This document shows, in pieces, positions 34,245 through 43,269 of a DNA stretch of 64,000 nt (within the stretch, counting starts at the first letter, position 1; each line of letters starts with the position of its first letter). The notes below the pieces were generated by a model. It searched no databases and had not been told where the DNA came from. It saw only the letters and a list, made by a program, of their open reading frames with translations. Source of the DNA: Nocardiopsis sp. MG754419 (lineage in GTDB: Bacteria; Actinomycetota; Actinomycetes; Streptosporangiales; Streptosporangiaceae); the NCBI RefSeq assembly GCF_018207095.1, contig NZ_QOCZ01000020.1, positions 59,356-123,355 on the forward strand, written 5' to 3'. A program made the translations under genes and the position numbers.

Positions 34245-34821
34245 CCGGCAGCATGCCGTGCACGACCATCTCGACCCGTCGGGCGGCGCGCTCGGGGTCG
34301 ATGGGCCGCAGGGAGTAGGAGACGGTGAGCCGCAGGGAGACGTCGGCCACCGCCTCGGTGATCGCCGGATCGGTCGCCGGGCAGCGCTCCCGCAGCGTGC
34401 GGGAGATCCGTTCCCCGAGGGCGTCCATGAGCGGCTCGGAACGGGTGGTGAGCACGGGGAGCAGTTCGTCGTCGCCGGTGACCACGGCCCGCAGCAACGG
34501 GTTGTCCCGCGCCGCCAGGAGGACCATGTGGGTGGCGCGGCCGACGGCGTGCGCGGGGTCGTGGGCCTCCGCGTCCAGCACACGCATGACCTCGTCCAGG
34601 AGCGTGTTCACCTCCCGCACCACCACCGCTTGGAGCAGTCCCTCCTTGCTACCGAACACGTTGTAGAGGGTCTGTCGGGACACCCCCGCGGTCGCGGCGA
34701 TGTCGACCATCCGGCGCGCGCCCCAGTGACCCGCCAGGATCTCTGCGTAGGCGGCGTCGACCAGCCGTTCGCGCACACCGGCGCTCTCCCCGCCGCGCCC
34801 GTCCCCCCTCACGGTCTCCAT
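34234..34821 (-). CDS. TetR family transcriptional regulator
   Basis: 195 residues. The N-terminal helix-turn-helix reads RMVDIAATAGVSRQTLYNVFG (about residues 38-58), typical of TetR. The C-terminal ligand/dimer domain (~130 residues) is helical, with the segment HDPAHAVGRATHMVLLAARDNPLLRAVV, and resembles TetR proteins of the YcdC or C-terminal type 39 kind. ATG 34821 has GAGGATG upstream. It is divergent from hisN, 200 bp away. No efflux gene is adjacent, so its target is unclear; the ABC exporter 1.8 kb away is one candidate. The gene ends inside the 8-bp tandem array. Confidence 0.9.
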   Translation of the reverse strand: METVRGDGRGGESAGVRERLVDAAYAEILAGHWGARRMVDIAATAGVSRQTLYNVFGSKEGLLQAVVVREVNTLLDEVMRVLDAEAHDPAHAVGRATHMVLLAARDNPLLRAVVTGDDELLPVLTTRSEPLMDALGERISRTLRERCPATDPAITEAVADVSLRLTVSYSLRPIDPERAARRVEMVVHGMLPVSH

Positions 34822-35007
34822 GGATTCATCCTCGCATCCACCGGAACGGACCGGGCTCCCCTCGGGCGCACGATCCCCGTGCTCAGGGTGCCCGTGGGTG
34901 CGCGGAGCGGAGGCCGGCCCGCACCCCCATCGCTACGCACCGAACATCCCCCCTAACACTCTGATCACGTGCAGGTGCCGCCTTGGCCATGCCCAGGCCC
35001 GGGACGG

Positions 35008-35013
35008 TAGCGT
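35008..35013 (+). promoter_or_regulatory. -10 hexamer of a leaderless promoter (hisN)
   Basis: TAGCGT ends 8 nt before ATG 35022; the same hexamer recurs at 35865. Confidence 0.5.
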
Positions 35014-35021
35014 TACCGGCC

Positions 35022-35828
35022 ATGGTGTCCTTTGACGATGATCTGCGGCTGGCCCACGTGCTCGCCGACGCTGCCGACGACATCGCGCTGAAGCGTTTCC
35101 GCGCCCTCGACCTGGTCGTCGAGACCAAACCGGACCTCACGCCGGTCACGGAGGCCGATCGCACCGTCGAGGAGACCCTGCGCAGCGTGCTCTCCCGTGC
35201 CCGCCCGCGTGACGCGGTCGTCGGCGAGGAGTACGGCAAGAGCGGCAACAGCAACCGGGTGTGGGTCATCGACCCCATCGACGGCACCAAGAACTACGTG
35301 CGGGGCGTCCCCGTGTGGGCGACCCTCATCGCGCTGTTGGAGGGCGACCGGCCGGTGGTCGGACTGGTCTCGGCCCCGGCACTGCACCGACGCTGGTGGG
35401 CGTCCAAGGGCAGCGGCACCTGGAGCGGCCGGAGTCTGTCGAAGGCCAGCCGCTGCCAGGTCTCCAAGGTCACCGAGCTCTCGGACGCCTCACTGAGCTA
35501 CTCCTCGCTCACCGGGTGGGAGGAGCAGGGCCGACTGGAGTCGTTCCTGGGGCTGACCCGGTCGGTCTGGCGCACCCGCGCCTACGGTGACTTCTGGTCG
35601 CACGTGATGGTCGCGGAGGGCACCGTCGACATCGCCGCCGAACCCGAGCTGTCGCTGTGGGACGCGGCGCCGCTGCCGATCATCCTGGAGGAGGCGGGTG
35701 GGCGCGCCACCGACCTGCGGGGTGAGGGCTTCACCGACGGCGGCCCCCTGGTGTGCAGCAACGGGGTACTCCACGACCAGGCACTGACCTGGCTCAACGG
35801 CGGTCCGACGCCACTGCGCCACCCCTGA
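35022..35828 (+). CDS. hisN: Histidinol-phosphatase, inositol monophosphatase family
   Basis: 268 residues of the IMPase superfamily. Metal-binding motifs are GEEYG, WVIDPIDGTKNYVRGVP (DPIDGT) and WDAAPLPIILEEAGG near the C-terminus. Family knowledge: actinobacterial HisN removes phosphate from L-histidinol phosphate in histidine synthesis, and this protein has the family's AHVLADAADDIALKRFRALD start. ATG 35022 is selected by the -10 spacing and by homology; the frame begins earlier without support. Other IMPase substrates (inositol or fructose bisphosphates) cannot be excluded. Confidence 0.9.
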   Translation: MVSFDDDLRLAHVLADAADDIALKRFRALDLVVETKPDLTPVTEADRTVEETLRSVLSRARPRDAVVGEEYGKSGNSNRVWVIDPIDGTKNYVRGVPVWATLIALLEGDRPVVGLVSAPALHRRWWASKGSGTWSGRSLSKASRCQVSKVTELSDASLSYSSLTGWEEQGRLESFLGLTRSVWRTRAYGDFWSHVMVAEGTVDIAAEPELSLWDAAPLPIILEEAGGRATDLRGEGFTDGGPLVCSNGVLHDQALTWLNGGPTPLRHP

Positions 35829-35864
35829 ACCCACGTTCGGTGCTCGACACGTCACTTTACGTAG

Positions 35865-35870
35865 TAGCGT
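35865..35870 (+). promoter_or_regulatory. -10 hexamer of a leaderless promoter (lipoprotein gene)
   Basis: TAGCGT ends 7 nt before GTG 35878. This supports that start over GTG 35869, which would overlap the hexamer. Confidence 0.45.
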
Positions 35871-35877
35871 GCGCTGT

Positions 35878-36402
35878 GTGCCGACCACGACAACCCACTC
35901 ACGGCGTGCGACCGCGCTCTGCGGCGCGGTCCTGCTCCTGGCCACCGCCTGCTCCGACGGACACGGGCACAGCCCTCAACAGCTCAGCGAGATGATCGCC
36001 GAGACCGTGCGCGACTCCGCCGACACCGGCCTGCCCGGACTCGGCGGGTCCGACACCCTCTACGACCCCAACGACTTCGCCTGCGCGCCCGCGGTCGACC
36101 CGGAGGTGCCCGGAAGCTGGCGCAGCCACGCCCCCCGGGTGCCGGTCGAGGAGGACGCGTCGGCCGAGATCGGCCTGACCGACGCCGACGGGGACCACGC
36201 CGGAACCGTCGTCGCCACCGTCACCGACCCCGACGGCGCGACCACCACCGCCGAATCCGACCTCGTCGAGGACGCGTGGTCCCACCTGGTCTACCCCGAC
36301 GACTTCGACCTCGACTCCACCACGGTCGGCGTCCACACCGTGCTGTGGTCCGACGCCGCCACCGGAGCGCTCATCACCTGCGACGGCTTCGAGATCGACT
36401 GA
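35878..36402 (+). CDS. Putative lipoprotein, unknown function
   Basis: 174 residues. The N-terminus has basic residues (THSRR), a hydrophobic run ALCGAVLLLATA and a Cys before SDGHGH, giving a slightly atypical lipobox (ATAC). The mature protein is acidic and rich in Asp and Thr, with a beta-strand pattern (AGTVVATVTDPDGATTTAES) and two later Cys (FACAP and ITCDG) that may pair. It follows hisN by about 50 bp but probably has its own promoter. I recognise no family. Confidence 0.7.
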   Translation: MPTTTTHSRRATALCGAVLLLATACSDGHGHSPQQLSEMIAETVRDSADTGLPGLGGSDTLYDPNDFACAPAVDPEVPGSWRSHAPRVPVEEDASAEIGLTDADGDHAGTVVATVTDPDGATTTAESDLVEDAWSHLVYPDDFDLDSTTVGVHTVLWSDAATGALITCDGFEID

Positions 36403-36609
36403 AGGGTCCCCGCGCCCCGCTCCCCTTCCGATCGGTGAGCCGACCCCGCCCTCACCGAGAGCGGCCGGATGCGGCCGGCCGAAAAAACCTCCCGAAGTGA
36501 ACCGAGAACCCCCGACCCCGCGATGGGTCTGTTGTCAGCCCGCTCTCGCGGGCCGCCCCGGCGCCGCCGAAGCCGCGCCGGGCCCTACAGACACACGGGA
36601 AGGGGCCCC

Positions 36610-37863
36610 ATGCTGCGTTCCCTCAGCGCCGGTATCGTGCTGGCCTTCGCCGGTTCCCGGGCCAACGTGGCCCGGACCATACTGTCCTGCGCGGGGATCG
36701 TCATCGGTGTCGGCGCCCTGATCATGGTGGTCACCGCGGGTGACCTCGGTCAGCGCTACGCCACCGCCTTCAGCGAGGCCAACGCCGGACGCGCCGCCAC
36801 CATGGAGACGGCCACCTTCGGCTCGATCTCGGACCTGGACGCCTACGAGGAGGACCTGAGCCGGTCCGGCGCCCAGGACGTCTCGCTGTACCAGTCCCCC
36901 CAGGACAACCTGATCCTCCGCTCCGGCGACGAGGTCCTCGACCTCGTCAACATCACCGCGGTGGACGTGGCCCTGGGCGACATCCGGCGGATCAACCTCA
37001 CCGAGGGCCGCTGGTTCACGGAGGCCGACCTGGAGTCGCGCGCCCCCGTCCTGGTCGTCAACGAGGCCCTCTCCGACGCCATCGGCGATCGGACCGCACT
37101 ACAGATGGGCACCGACCGCTGGATCGACGTGCGGGTGGTGGGGGTCTCCGAGGACTCCATCCTGGACGGCGGCTGGTTCAGCGCCTACCTGCTGCGCTCC
37201 CCTGCCTCCGAGGACATGATCTTCGGCCCCGGCTGGGACGCGGAGGCCGGCGGTTTCGCGGCCGGCACGCAGGACCTGTTGACCATACACCTGGCCCGGC
37301 TGGACCCCTCCGACAGCGCCGCCGAGCACCTGACCGGCGGAGCGGAGTTCGCCGATCGGATGAACTCGGCGCAGTGGCGTTGGAGCGGCGGCGCGGAGGT
37401 CGACTTCATGGCTGCCCGCACCGACTACTCCAACGAGACGGACTTCCTCATCTCGATCATGTCGTGGGGGCTGATCGGTGTCGCCGCCATCACCCTCTCC
37501 ACGGGCATGCTCGGCGTGCTCAACGTGGGACTGGTGACCGTCCGGGAACGCCGCCGTGAGCTCGCCACCTACCGCGCGCTCGGCGCGAGCCGGTTCACGC
37601 TGTTCGTGGCGGTGGTCATGGAGGCGGTCGTGGTGTCGGTCATCGCCGGGATCATCGCGTTGGTCCTGTCGTTCGCGGTGGTCGCCCTGGCGGGGGTCGC
37701 CATCGGCAACGTCCTCACACTGCCACCGGACATCACCATGACCGTGCCACCGGCGGCCGTGCTGGTCGGGTTGGCCAGTGCCGCCCTCGTCGGACTCTTG
37801 GCCGGGATCATCCCCGCGATCCGGGCGTTGCGCGCGTCCGTCGTCGCCGGGCTGCGGGAATAG
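36610..37863 (+). CDS. ABC transporter permease, MacB/FtsX type
   Basis: 417 residues with the MacB layout: an N-terminal helix (ILSCAGIVIGVGALIMVVTAG), a large extracytoplasmic domain of ~230 residues, then three helices. The helix/loop motif VTVRERRRELATYRALGASR is the typical coupling segment to the ATPase. MacB-type permeases export peptides, lipoproteins or drugs by a mechanotransmission mechanism. ATG 36610 has GGAAGGGG upstream. It is first in a three-gene operon: the adaptor starts 8 bp after this stop and the ATPase follows at once. Confidence 0.92.
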   Translation: MLRSLSAGIVLAFAGSRANVARTILSCAGIVIGVGALIMVVTAGDLGQRYATAFSEANAGRAATMETATFGSISDLDAYEEDLSRSGAQDVSLYQSPQDNLILRSGDEVLDLVNITAVDVALGDIRRINLTEGRWFTEADLESRAPVLVVNEALSDAIGDRTALQMGTDRWIDVRVVGVSEDSILDGGWFSAYLLRSPASEDMIFGPGWDAEAGGFAAGTQDLLTIHLARLDPSDSAAEHLTGGAEFADRMNSAQWRWSGGAEVDFMAARTDYSNETDFLISIMSWGLIGVAAITLSTGMLGVLNVGLVTVRERRRELATYRALGASRFTLFVAVVMEAVVVSVIAGIIALVLSFAVVALAGVAIGNVLTLPPDITMTVPPAAVLVGLASAALVGLLAGIIPAIRALRASVVAGLRE

Positions 37864-37871
37864 GAGAAACA

Positions 37872-38888
37872 GTGAAGAAGTGGATCATCGTCGGCGCGGT
37901 CGCGGCCCTTCTGCTGGGGCTGGTCGGTTCGGGCTACCTCCTGTCGTCGCGCCTGGGCTCGACATCCGGGGACGAGGACGTCATCGGCGCCGCGGCGGAC
38001 CTGGGCGGGGAACCGGTCGAGGTCGAGCTGGGCACCGTCAGCTCCGTCCTCGTGTTGGACGCCACCGTCCGGGAGGAGGCCGGTGAGGCCGTGGAGGCCC
38101 GCCAGGGCGGCACGGTCACGCACCTGTGGCTGAACGACGGGGCGAACGTGGAGGAGGGCGCACCGGTCGTCAACGTCTCCGTGCCGGCCGAGCCCGACCC
38201 CGACGCGGCCGAGGACGAGGCGTCCTCCGGCACCCGTGAGGTCACCCTGTACGCGCCCACGAGCGGAACCGTGGCGGGTCTGGACGACGTTCGGGTGGAC
38301 GACGTACTCGAACCCGGTGCAGCGGTCGCCAGGGTCTCCACGGGCGAGTTCCGCGCCGAGGCGCAGGTGCCCGCCAACGACCTGTACCGGTTCTACGACG
38401 ACCCCGGTCGGATCATGCTCCAGATCGACAAGGGCCCGCCGGCGGCGGAGTGCTCGTTCATCGGGCTCGGCGGCGCCGACCGGGGCGAGGCCGACGAGGA
38501 GGGCGCCGACGACGGTTCCGGTGGCGGCTCGGAGCTGTCGTGCCGGGTGCCGTCCGACCTGACGGTCTTCGACGGGGTGCGGGGCAGGCTGTCGGTGAGC
38601 ACGGGAGAGGCCGAGAACGTGGTGGTCGTCCCGGTGACCGCCGTACGCGGCAACGCCGAATCGGGCGAGGTGGTCGTGGTCGGTGACGACGGGGCCGAGG
38701 AGGTCCGTGAGGTCGACCTCGGCCTGTCGGACGGTCGAGTGATCGAGGTCACCGCAGGGGTCGAGGTGGGCGATCAGGTGCTCGACCCCGTGCCCCTGGA
38801 CCCGCGCTTCGACGTGCCGCAGGACCCGGAGGACGACGAGTTCGACGAGGAGTCCTTCGAGGACGAGGCCGTGGAGGAGGAGGGTTAG
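37872..38888 (+). CDS. Membrane-fusion/adaptor protein of the MacB-like exporter
   Basis: 338 residues with an N-terminal signal anchor (IIVGAVAALLLGLVGSGYLLS) and a lipoyl/barrel-sandwich pattern split by a helical insert: GGTVTHLWLNDGANVEEGAPVVNV and TLYAPTSGTVAGLDDVRVDDVLEPGA. A C-terminal membrane-proximal domain follows (VVVPVTAVRGNAESGEVVVV, LGLSDGRVIEVTAGVEVGD). The end is very acidic. In Gram-positive bacteria such adaptors work with MacB-type pumps without an outer-membrane tunnel. The middle gene of the operon. Confidence 0.88.
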   Translation: MKKWIIVGAVAALLLGLVGSGYLLSSRLGSTSGDEDVIGAAADLGGEPVEVELGTVSSVLVLDATVREEAGEAVEARQGGTVTHLWLNDGANVEEGAPVVNVSVPAEPDPDAAEDEASSGTREVTLYAPTSGTVAGLDDVRVDDVLEPGAAVARVSTGEFRAEAQVPANDLYRFYDDPGRIMLQIDKGPPAAECSFIGLGGADRGEADEEGADDGSGGGSELSCRVPSDLTVFDGVRGRLSVSTGEAENVVVVPVTAVRGNAESGEVVVVGDDGAEEVREVDLGLSDGRVIEVTAGVEVGDQVLDPVPLDPRFDVPQDPEDDEFDEESFEDEAVEEEG

Positions 38889-39614
38889 ATGTCGGTCGAC
38901 GTTCCCGTGCCCGTGCCCGTGGCCGTGTCCGGGCGACGGACCTCCGCGCCGCTCCTGCGGGTCGAGCGCCTGACCCGGCACTTCGAGGTCTCGGGTACCC
39001 GCATCGACGTGCTGCTCGACTGCACCTTCGACGTGCACCGCGGCGAGGTCGTGGCGATCATCGGTCAGTCGGGCTCGGGCAAGTCCACGTTGCTGAACGT
39101 GCTGGGTCTGCTCGACACGCCCAGCTCGGGGTCCTACACGTTCGACGCGGTGGACACCACCGTTCTGCGCGAGGGTCCGCGCTCCCGGCTGCGCGGCGAG
39201 GGGGTCGGGTTCGTCTTCCAACAGTTCCACCTGTTGGAGCGTCGCTCGGCCCTGGCCAACGTGGCGGTGCCGATGGTGTTGGGCGGGGTGCCGGCGCTGC
39301 GCCGGCGATCCCGCGCCAAGGAACTGTTGGAGTCGGTGGGACTGGGCCACCGACTGAACTCGCAGCCGCACCAGCTCTCCGGCGGTGAGCAGCAGCGTGT
39401 GGCCCTGGCACGCGCGCTGAGCCGGGAACCCGCACTGATCCTCGCCGACGAGCCCACGGGCGCTCTGGACGCCGCCAGCAGCACCATGATCATGGACCAG
39501 CTCATCGAGCAGGCCCGGGTCCGCGACTCCGCCGTGGTGGTCGTGACGCACGACCCGAAGATCGCCGATCGGGCCGACCGGGTGGTGGAACTGGTGGAGG
39601 GCCGGACCCGCTGA
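38889..39614 (+). CDS. ABC transporter ATP-binding protein, MacB/LolD type
   Basis: 241 residues with a complete nucleotide-binding domain: Walker A GQSGSGKSTLLNVLG, Q-loop FVFQQFHLLERRSALANV, signature LSGGEQQRVALARAL, Walker B ALILADEPTGALD and switch His in VVVVTHDPK. The first ~20 residues are Val/Pro-rich and atypical. ATG 38889 begins directly after the adaptor stop codon. It powers the permease two genes upstream. Confidence 0.94.
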   Translation: MSVDVPVPVPVAVSGRRTSAPLLRVERLTRHFEVSGTRIDVLLDCTFDVHRGEVVAIIGQSGSGKSTLLNVLGLLDTPSSGSYTFDAVDTTVLREGPRSRLRGEGVGFVFQQFHLLERRSALANVAVPMVLGGVPALRRRSRAKELLESVGLGHRLNSQPHQLSGGEQQRVALARALSREPALILADEPTGALDAASSTMIMDQLIEQARVRDSAVVVVTHDPKIADRADRVVELVEGRTR

Positions 39615-39705
39615 GGCGCGGGTCCACCGCGGCCGTTCCGGTCGCCCGTCTTCCCCACGGGCGACCGGGGCCGCTTCCGGAGCGAATCGGGAAAACCGGG
39701 CGAAC

Positions 39706-39740
39706 GAAAAAACACCGGGTGGATTTCTCCACCCGGTGTT
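39706..39740 (-). terminator. Rho-independent terminator of the first initiator tRNA gene
   Basis: A perfect 13-bp stem, AACACCGGGTGGA/TCCACCCGGTGTT, with a 4-nt loop, gives a run of T on the minus strand right after the stem. It starts 4 nt past the encoded CCA. Confidence 0.92.
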
Positions 39741-39744
39741 TCCT

Positions 39745-39821
39745 TGGTAGCGGGGACAGGATTTGAACCTGCGACCTCTGGGTTATGAGCCCAGCGAGCT
39801 ACCGAACTGCTCCACCCCGCG
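39745..39821 (-). tRNA. Initiator tRNA-fMet (CAT), copy 1, CCA encoded
   Basis: 77 nt including an encoded CCA. The anticodon loop reads CTCATAA within a CTGGG/CCCAG stem. The three G-C pairs next to the anticodon and the unpaired first acceptor position (C1 against U72) identify the initiator form. The TTC arm is normal (GGTTCAAATCC). Confidence 0.97.
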
Positions 39822-39835
39822 TCGTTGTGCTCTCT

Positions 39836-39865
39836 ATTTTAGGGCCTGTGCGCCCTGGTGGCAAA
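39836..39865 (-). promoter_or_regulatory. Promoter of initiator tRNA copy 1
   Basis: TTTGCC and TAAAAT on the minus strand, spacing 18 nt, end 14 nt before the tRNA 5' end. The same arrangement precedes copy 2. Confidence 0.75.
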
Positions 39866-39997
39866 TCCGTTCCGACTTCCGCCGGACCGGTGGAGCGACC
39901 ACCCGCCCAGGTCAACCAGGTGACCTGAACTCCGTCCACCTTAGCAGGGCGCTTCGGTGAACGAGACCGATATATTCACCCTTGGGGCGAAAAACCG

Positions 39998-40033
39998 GGA
40001 AAAGCACCGGACCCGGGATTTCTCCCGGGTCCG
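39998..40033 (-). terminator. Rho-independent terminator of the second initiator tRNA gene
   Basis: A perfect 11-bp stem, CGGACCCGGGA/TCCCGGGTCCG, with a 4-nt loop, is followed on the minus strand by GTGCTTTT. Confidence 0.85.
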
Positions 40034-40040
40034 ATCTTCG

Positions 40041-40114
40041 TAGCGGGGACAGGATTTGAACCTGCGACCTCTGGGTTATGAGCCCAGCGAGCTACCGAAC
40101 TGCTCCACCCCGCG
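40041..40114 (-). tRNA. Initiator tRNA-fMet (CAT), copy 2, CCA not encoded
   Basis: 74 nt, identical to copy 1 through the discriminator base. After it the template gives CGA rather than CCA, so the tail must be added after transcription. It lies 220 bp upstream of copy 1 on the same strand. Confidence 0.97.
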
Positions 40115-40127
40115 TCGTTGTGTCTTC

Positions 40128-40157
40128 AGATTAGCGCGCCCCGGGTGGAAAGCCAAA
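40128..40157 (-). promoter_or_regulatory. Promoter of initiator tRNA copy 2
   Basis: TTTGGC and TAATCT on the minus strand with 18-nt spacing, 13 nt before the tRNA. The leader CACAACGACG is shared with copy 1. Confidence 0.75.
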
Positions 40158-40200
40158 TCGACCGGCGGAGACGCCTCGCACCCTCCCCCGTGACGGAGAA

Positions 40201-40229
40201 CGGGGCGGGCCCCGAAGGAACCCGCCCCG
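40201..40229 (-). terminator. Hairpin after the UPF0182 gene
   Basis: CGGGGCGGG/CCCGCCCCG, a 9-bp perfect stem with an 11-nt loop, lies 38 nt past the UPF0182 stop. No T-tract is seen. Confidence 0.55.
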
Positions 40230-40266
40230 CCCGTCATCGCCTCACTCGTGAGGGTCGCGCGACGTA

Positions 40267-43200
40267 CTAGTCGCCCGCGGCGTCCTCCAGAGCCTCCAGA
40301 GCCTCACGCAGACGCTCGTTGGCCTCGTCGTTGGACTCCTGGGCCTCCTCCCAGGCCTCGACGGCCTCGTTGAGGGCGTCGGTGAGGTCGGAGGGCTGCT
40401 CGTCGGAACCGGAGTCGGCCTCGGACGGCTCCTCGTCCTGGGTGCCCTCGTCCGGGTCCGGCAGCGGACCCTCGCCGCCCTCGAACAGGTTGTTCAGGGC
40501 GTCCTGGAGGTTGCTGCCGATGGAGACCTCCTCACCGAAGCCGACCATGACCTGCTGGAGCAGCGGGAAGGACGCCGCTCCGCCGCCACCGGCCTGCACG
40601 TAGAGAGGCTCCACGTAGAGCAGACCGCCGGCGAACGGCAGGGTCAGCAGGTTGCCTCGCGTCACCTCGGCGTTGGACTGCTCCAGCGGAAGCAGGACCT
40701 CACGCACGTCGGCGTCGGAGTCGAACGCGTTCTGGACCTGGCCGGGACCGAAGATCACGGTGCTCCGGGGCAGCTCCAGCAGCTTCAGCTGGCCGTAGTC
40801 CTCGGACTCGGGGTTGCTGTCCACCGCCATGAACGCGGCCAGGTTCTCACGACCACGCGGAACGAAGGTGCTGGTCAGCGAGAAGCCGGGCTCCTCCGCG
40901 CCGGGGAAGTTGATGGTCTGGCGGTAGGGCGGCTCGGAGACCTCCCCCTCCTGGGTCGGGTCGTTGGGAACCGCCCAGAAGTCCTGACCACCGTAGTAGG
41001 ACGCGGCGTCGGTGACGTGGTACTCGCGCATGATCTCGCGCTGCACCTTGAACAGGTCGTCCGGGTAGCGCAGGTGCTGGACGAGCTCGTCGCTCATCTC
41101 GTCCCGGTCGACGATGGTGCCCGGGAAGGCGCCCTCCCAGGTCTCCAGAACGGGGTCGTCCCCGTCCCAGCCGTACAGGGTGATGGTGCCGTCGTAGGCG
41201 TCGACGGTGGCCTTCACCGAGTTGCGGATGTAGTTGACCTCGTTGCCGGGCAGAGCACCGACCTGCTGCGCCGAACCGTCGGTGAAGGTGTCGGTCACCG
41301 CCTGGGTGAAGTCGATCCGGTTGGCGTACGGGTAGCCGTCGGAGGTGGTGTACCCGTCGACGATCCACACGACCTTGCCGTCGACCACCGCCGGGTAGGG
41401 GCGGCTGTCCACCGTCAGGAACGGCGCGACCTTCTCGACGCGGTCCAGCGGGTCGCGCTCGTAGAGGATCCGCGAGTCACTGGTGATCGCGCTGTTGAGC
41501 AGGATGCTCGTTTCCTGGTACTTGATGGCGTACAGGATGCGGTCGAAGAAGTTGTTCAGCGGCACCCCGCCGTCACCGTCGTAGCGGTTGTACTGCTGCG
41601 AACCGCCGGCGGACTCCTCGTCGGCGCCCTCCCCGCCACCTTCGGCCGGCGCCTCCTCGGTGCCGTTCTCGTTGTCGGCCGGGGCCCGGGCCTCGTCCGC
41701 GTCCGGGCTCGGGCTGGCGTCGACCGCGTCCTCCAGCGTGGGAACGTCCGGCTCCGCGTTCTCCGCGTCGAGGGGGAAGTCGTACTCCTCCTCCGCCTGG
41801 ACGATGACGTAGTCGGCGCCCTCACGGCCGTAGTAGATCCGCGGCTCGTACTCGCCGACGACCTCACTGAGCTCACCCCGCGGCGGGATGTTGTACTCGG
41901 TGAAGACCGGACGGCCCTCGTTGTCGATGAGGTTGCCCGCGGCGGCGACCATGCCGAAGCCGTGGGTGTAGATGAGGTGCCGGTTCAACCAGTTGTCCTG
42001 GTCGGCGGGCGGTCCGTCCAGCTCGCGAACGGCGACGATCGTGTCGATCAGGTTGCCCTCGGAGTCCGGGTAACGGTCGACCTCGAGCACGTCCGGGAAC
42101 TGGTAGAAGCCACGGACCTGCTGCATCTGCTGGAAGGTCTGCGAGACCACGGCCGGGTCGGCCAGACGCACGCTGGGAATGGTGTCGGCCTCGGCCGCCA
42201 GTTCCTGCGGTGTGAGCTCGGTGGTGGCGTCGTAGTCGATCACCTCGGTGTCGGCGATCCCGTACGCCTCACGCGTGCTCTCGATGTTGCGTTCGATGTA
42301 CGGGCTCTCCAGGCGCTGCTCGTTCGGGTCGACCTGGAAGCGCTGGACGATCTCCGGGTACGCCACACCGACGACCACGGCCGACAGCACCAGCAGTCCG
42401 AGGGAGGCCACCGGGATCATCGTGTTCTTGAACACGATGTTGGCGAAGAACAGGACCGCGCAGATCACCGAGATGACGGTGAGGATGGTGAGCGCCGTCT
42501 TGACCGCGTTGACGTCGGTGTACGAGGCACCGAACGTGTAGCCGCGGTTGGAGAAGACCAGTCCGTAGCGGTCCAGCCAGTAGGAGCCGGCGCGCAACAG
42601 CACGAAGAGGCCGAGCAGCACCGACAGGTGCACGCGGGCCGCCGGGGTGGCGCGCTGACCGGAGTCGTTCTGCAGGCGGACGCCGCCGTACAGGTAGTGG
42701 ACGATCACCGCGGCGATGAACGCGAGGATGACCGCCGCGTACATGTAGCCGAGCAGGATCCGCAGGAACGGGTACGTGAACGCGAAGAACGCGATGTCCA
42801 TACCGAACTCGGGGTCGGCGACCCCGAAGTCCACACCGTTCACGAACTGCAGGTAGGAGCGCCAGTCACCGCTGGCCGCCGCGCCGGAGAGGAGCGCCAG
42901 GGCGCCCACGGCGATCCAGAAGAAGAGCTTGCGGTGCGGGTCGATGGACTGCCGGTAGCGGTCCAGCCCCTGCTGCTCCAGGCTCATGGGCCGGATACCG
43001 GGCCTGGCCCGGTAGGCGAAGAAGATACTCGCGCCCACGATGACGGCCATCACGAGTGCCGCCACGGCGAACAGCAGGACTCGAGTCCACAGCTCGGTCA
43101 GGAAGACCGAGGTGTAGCCGACGGAGTTGAACCATTTGTAGTCGGTCCAAAAATTCGCGGCGAGCATCAACCCCGCGATGATGACGACCACGGTCGCCGC

Positions 43201-43269
43201 GACTGGCGCGAGCAACCTTGATCGACGAGGCATACGCGCAGGTGGTGCGCCGGGCGATCGGAAGCTCAC
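40267..43269 (-). CDS. UPF0182 family large membrane protein
   Basis: 1000 residues, typical for UPF0182 (the Rv3193c type). About seven membrane helices occupy the first ~330 residues, starting with LLAPVAATVVVIIAGLMLAA. A large extracytoplasmic domain of ~550 residues follows (NIESTREAYGIADTEVIDY, HLIYTHGFGMVAAAGNLI, RDFWAVP-like QDFWAVPNDPT). An acidic linker in the middle (PDADEARAPADNENGTEEAP) and an acidic coiled tail (EAWEEAQESNDEANERLREA) are lineage additions. Start GTG 43269 has GAGGGGGAGG upstream. Function is unknown in the family. It is divergent from the PPA1309 gene. Confidence 0.92.
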   Translation of the reverse strand: MSFRSPGAPPARMPRRSRLLAPVAATVVVIIAGLMLAANFWTDYKWFNSVGYTSVFLTELWTRVLLFAVAALVMAVIVGASIFFAYRARPGIRPMSLEQQGLDRYRQSIDPHRKLFFWIAVGALALLSGAAASGDWRSYLQFVNGVDFGVADPEFGMDIAFFAFTYPFLRILLGYMYAAVILAFIAAVIVHYLYGGVRLQNDSGQRATPAARVHLSVLLGLFVLLRAGSYWLDRYGLVFSNRGYTFGASYTDVNAVKTALTILTVISVICAVLFFANIVFKNTMIPVASLGLLVLSAVVVGVAYPEIVQRFQVDPNEQRLESPYIERNIESTREAYGIADTEVIDYDATTELTPQELAAEADTIPSVRLADPAVVSQTFQQMQQVRGFYQFPDVLEVDRYPDSEGNLIDTIVAVRELDGPPADQDNWLNRHLIYTHGFGMVAAAGNLIDNEGRPVFTEYNIPPRGELSEVVGEYEPRIYYGREGADYVIVQAEEEYDFPLDAENAEPDVPTLEDAVDASPSPDADEARAPADNENGTEEAPAEGGGEGADEESAGGSQQYNRYDGDGGVPLNNFFDRILYAIKYQETSILLNSAITSDSRILYERDPLDRVEKVAPFLTVDSRPYPAVVDGKVVWIVDGYTTSDGYPYANRIDFTQAVTDTFTDGSAQQVGALPGNEVNYIRNSVKATVDAYDGTITLYGWDGDDPVLETWEGAFPGTIVDRDEMSDELVQHLRYPDDLFKVQREIMREYHVTDAASYYGGQDFWAVPNDPTQEGEVSEPPYRQTINFPGAEEPGFSLTSTFVPRGRENLAAFMAVDSNPESEDYGQLKLLELPRSTVIFGPGQVQNAFDSDADVREVLLPLEQSNAEVTRGNLLTLPFAGGLLYVEPLYVQAGGGGAASFPLLQQVMVGFGEEVSIGSNLQDALNNLFEGGEGPLPDPDEGTQDEEPSEADSGSDEQPSDLTDALNEAVEAWEEAQESNDEANERLREALEALEDAAGD

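Noticed and set aside
39908..39927. CAGGTCA-N6-TGACCTG inverted repeat between the tRNA genes
   Set aside because: A perfect 7-bp dyad, but single, short and 43 bp upstream of a tRNA -35; chance cannot be excluded.
39706..40157. tRNA duplication as an attachment site of an integrated element
   Set aside because: No integrase, excisionase or foreign genes lie between or beside the copies; each copy has its own promoter and terminator.
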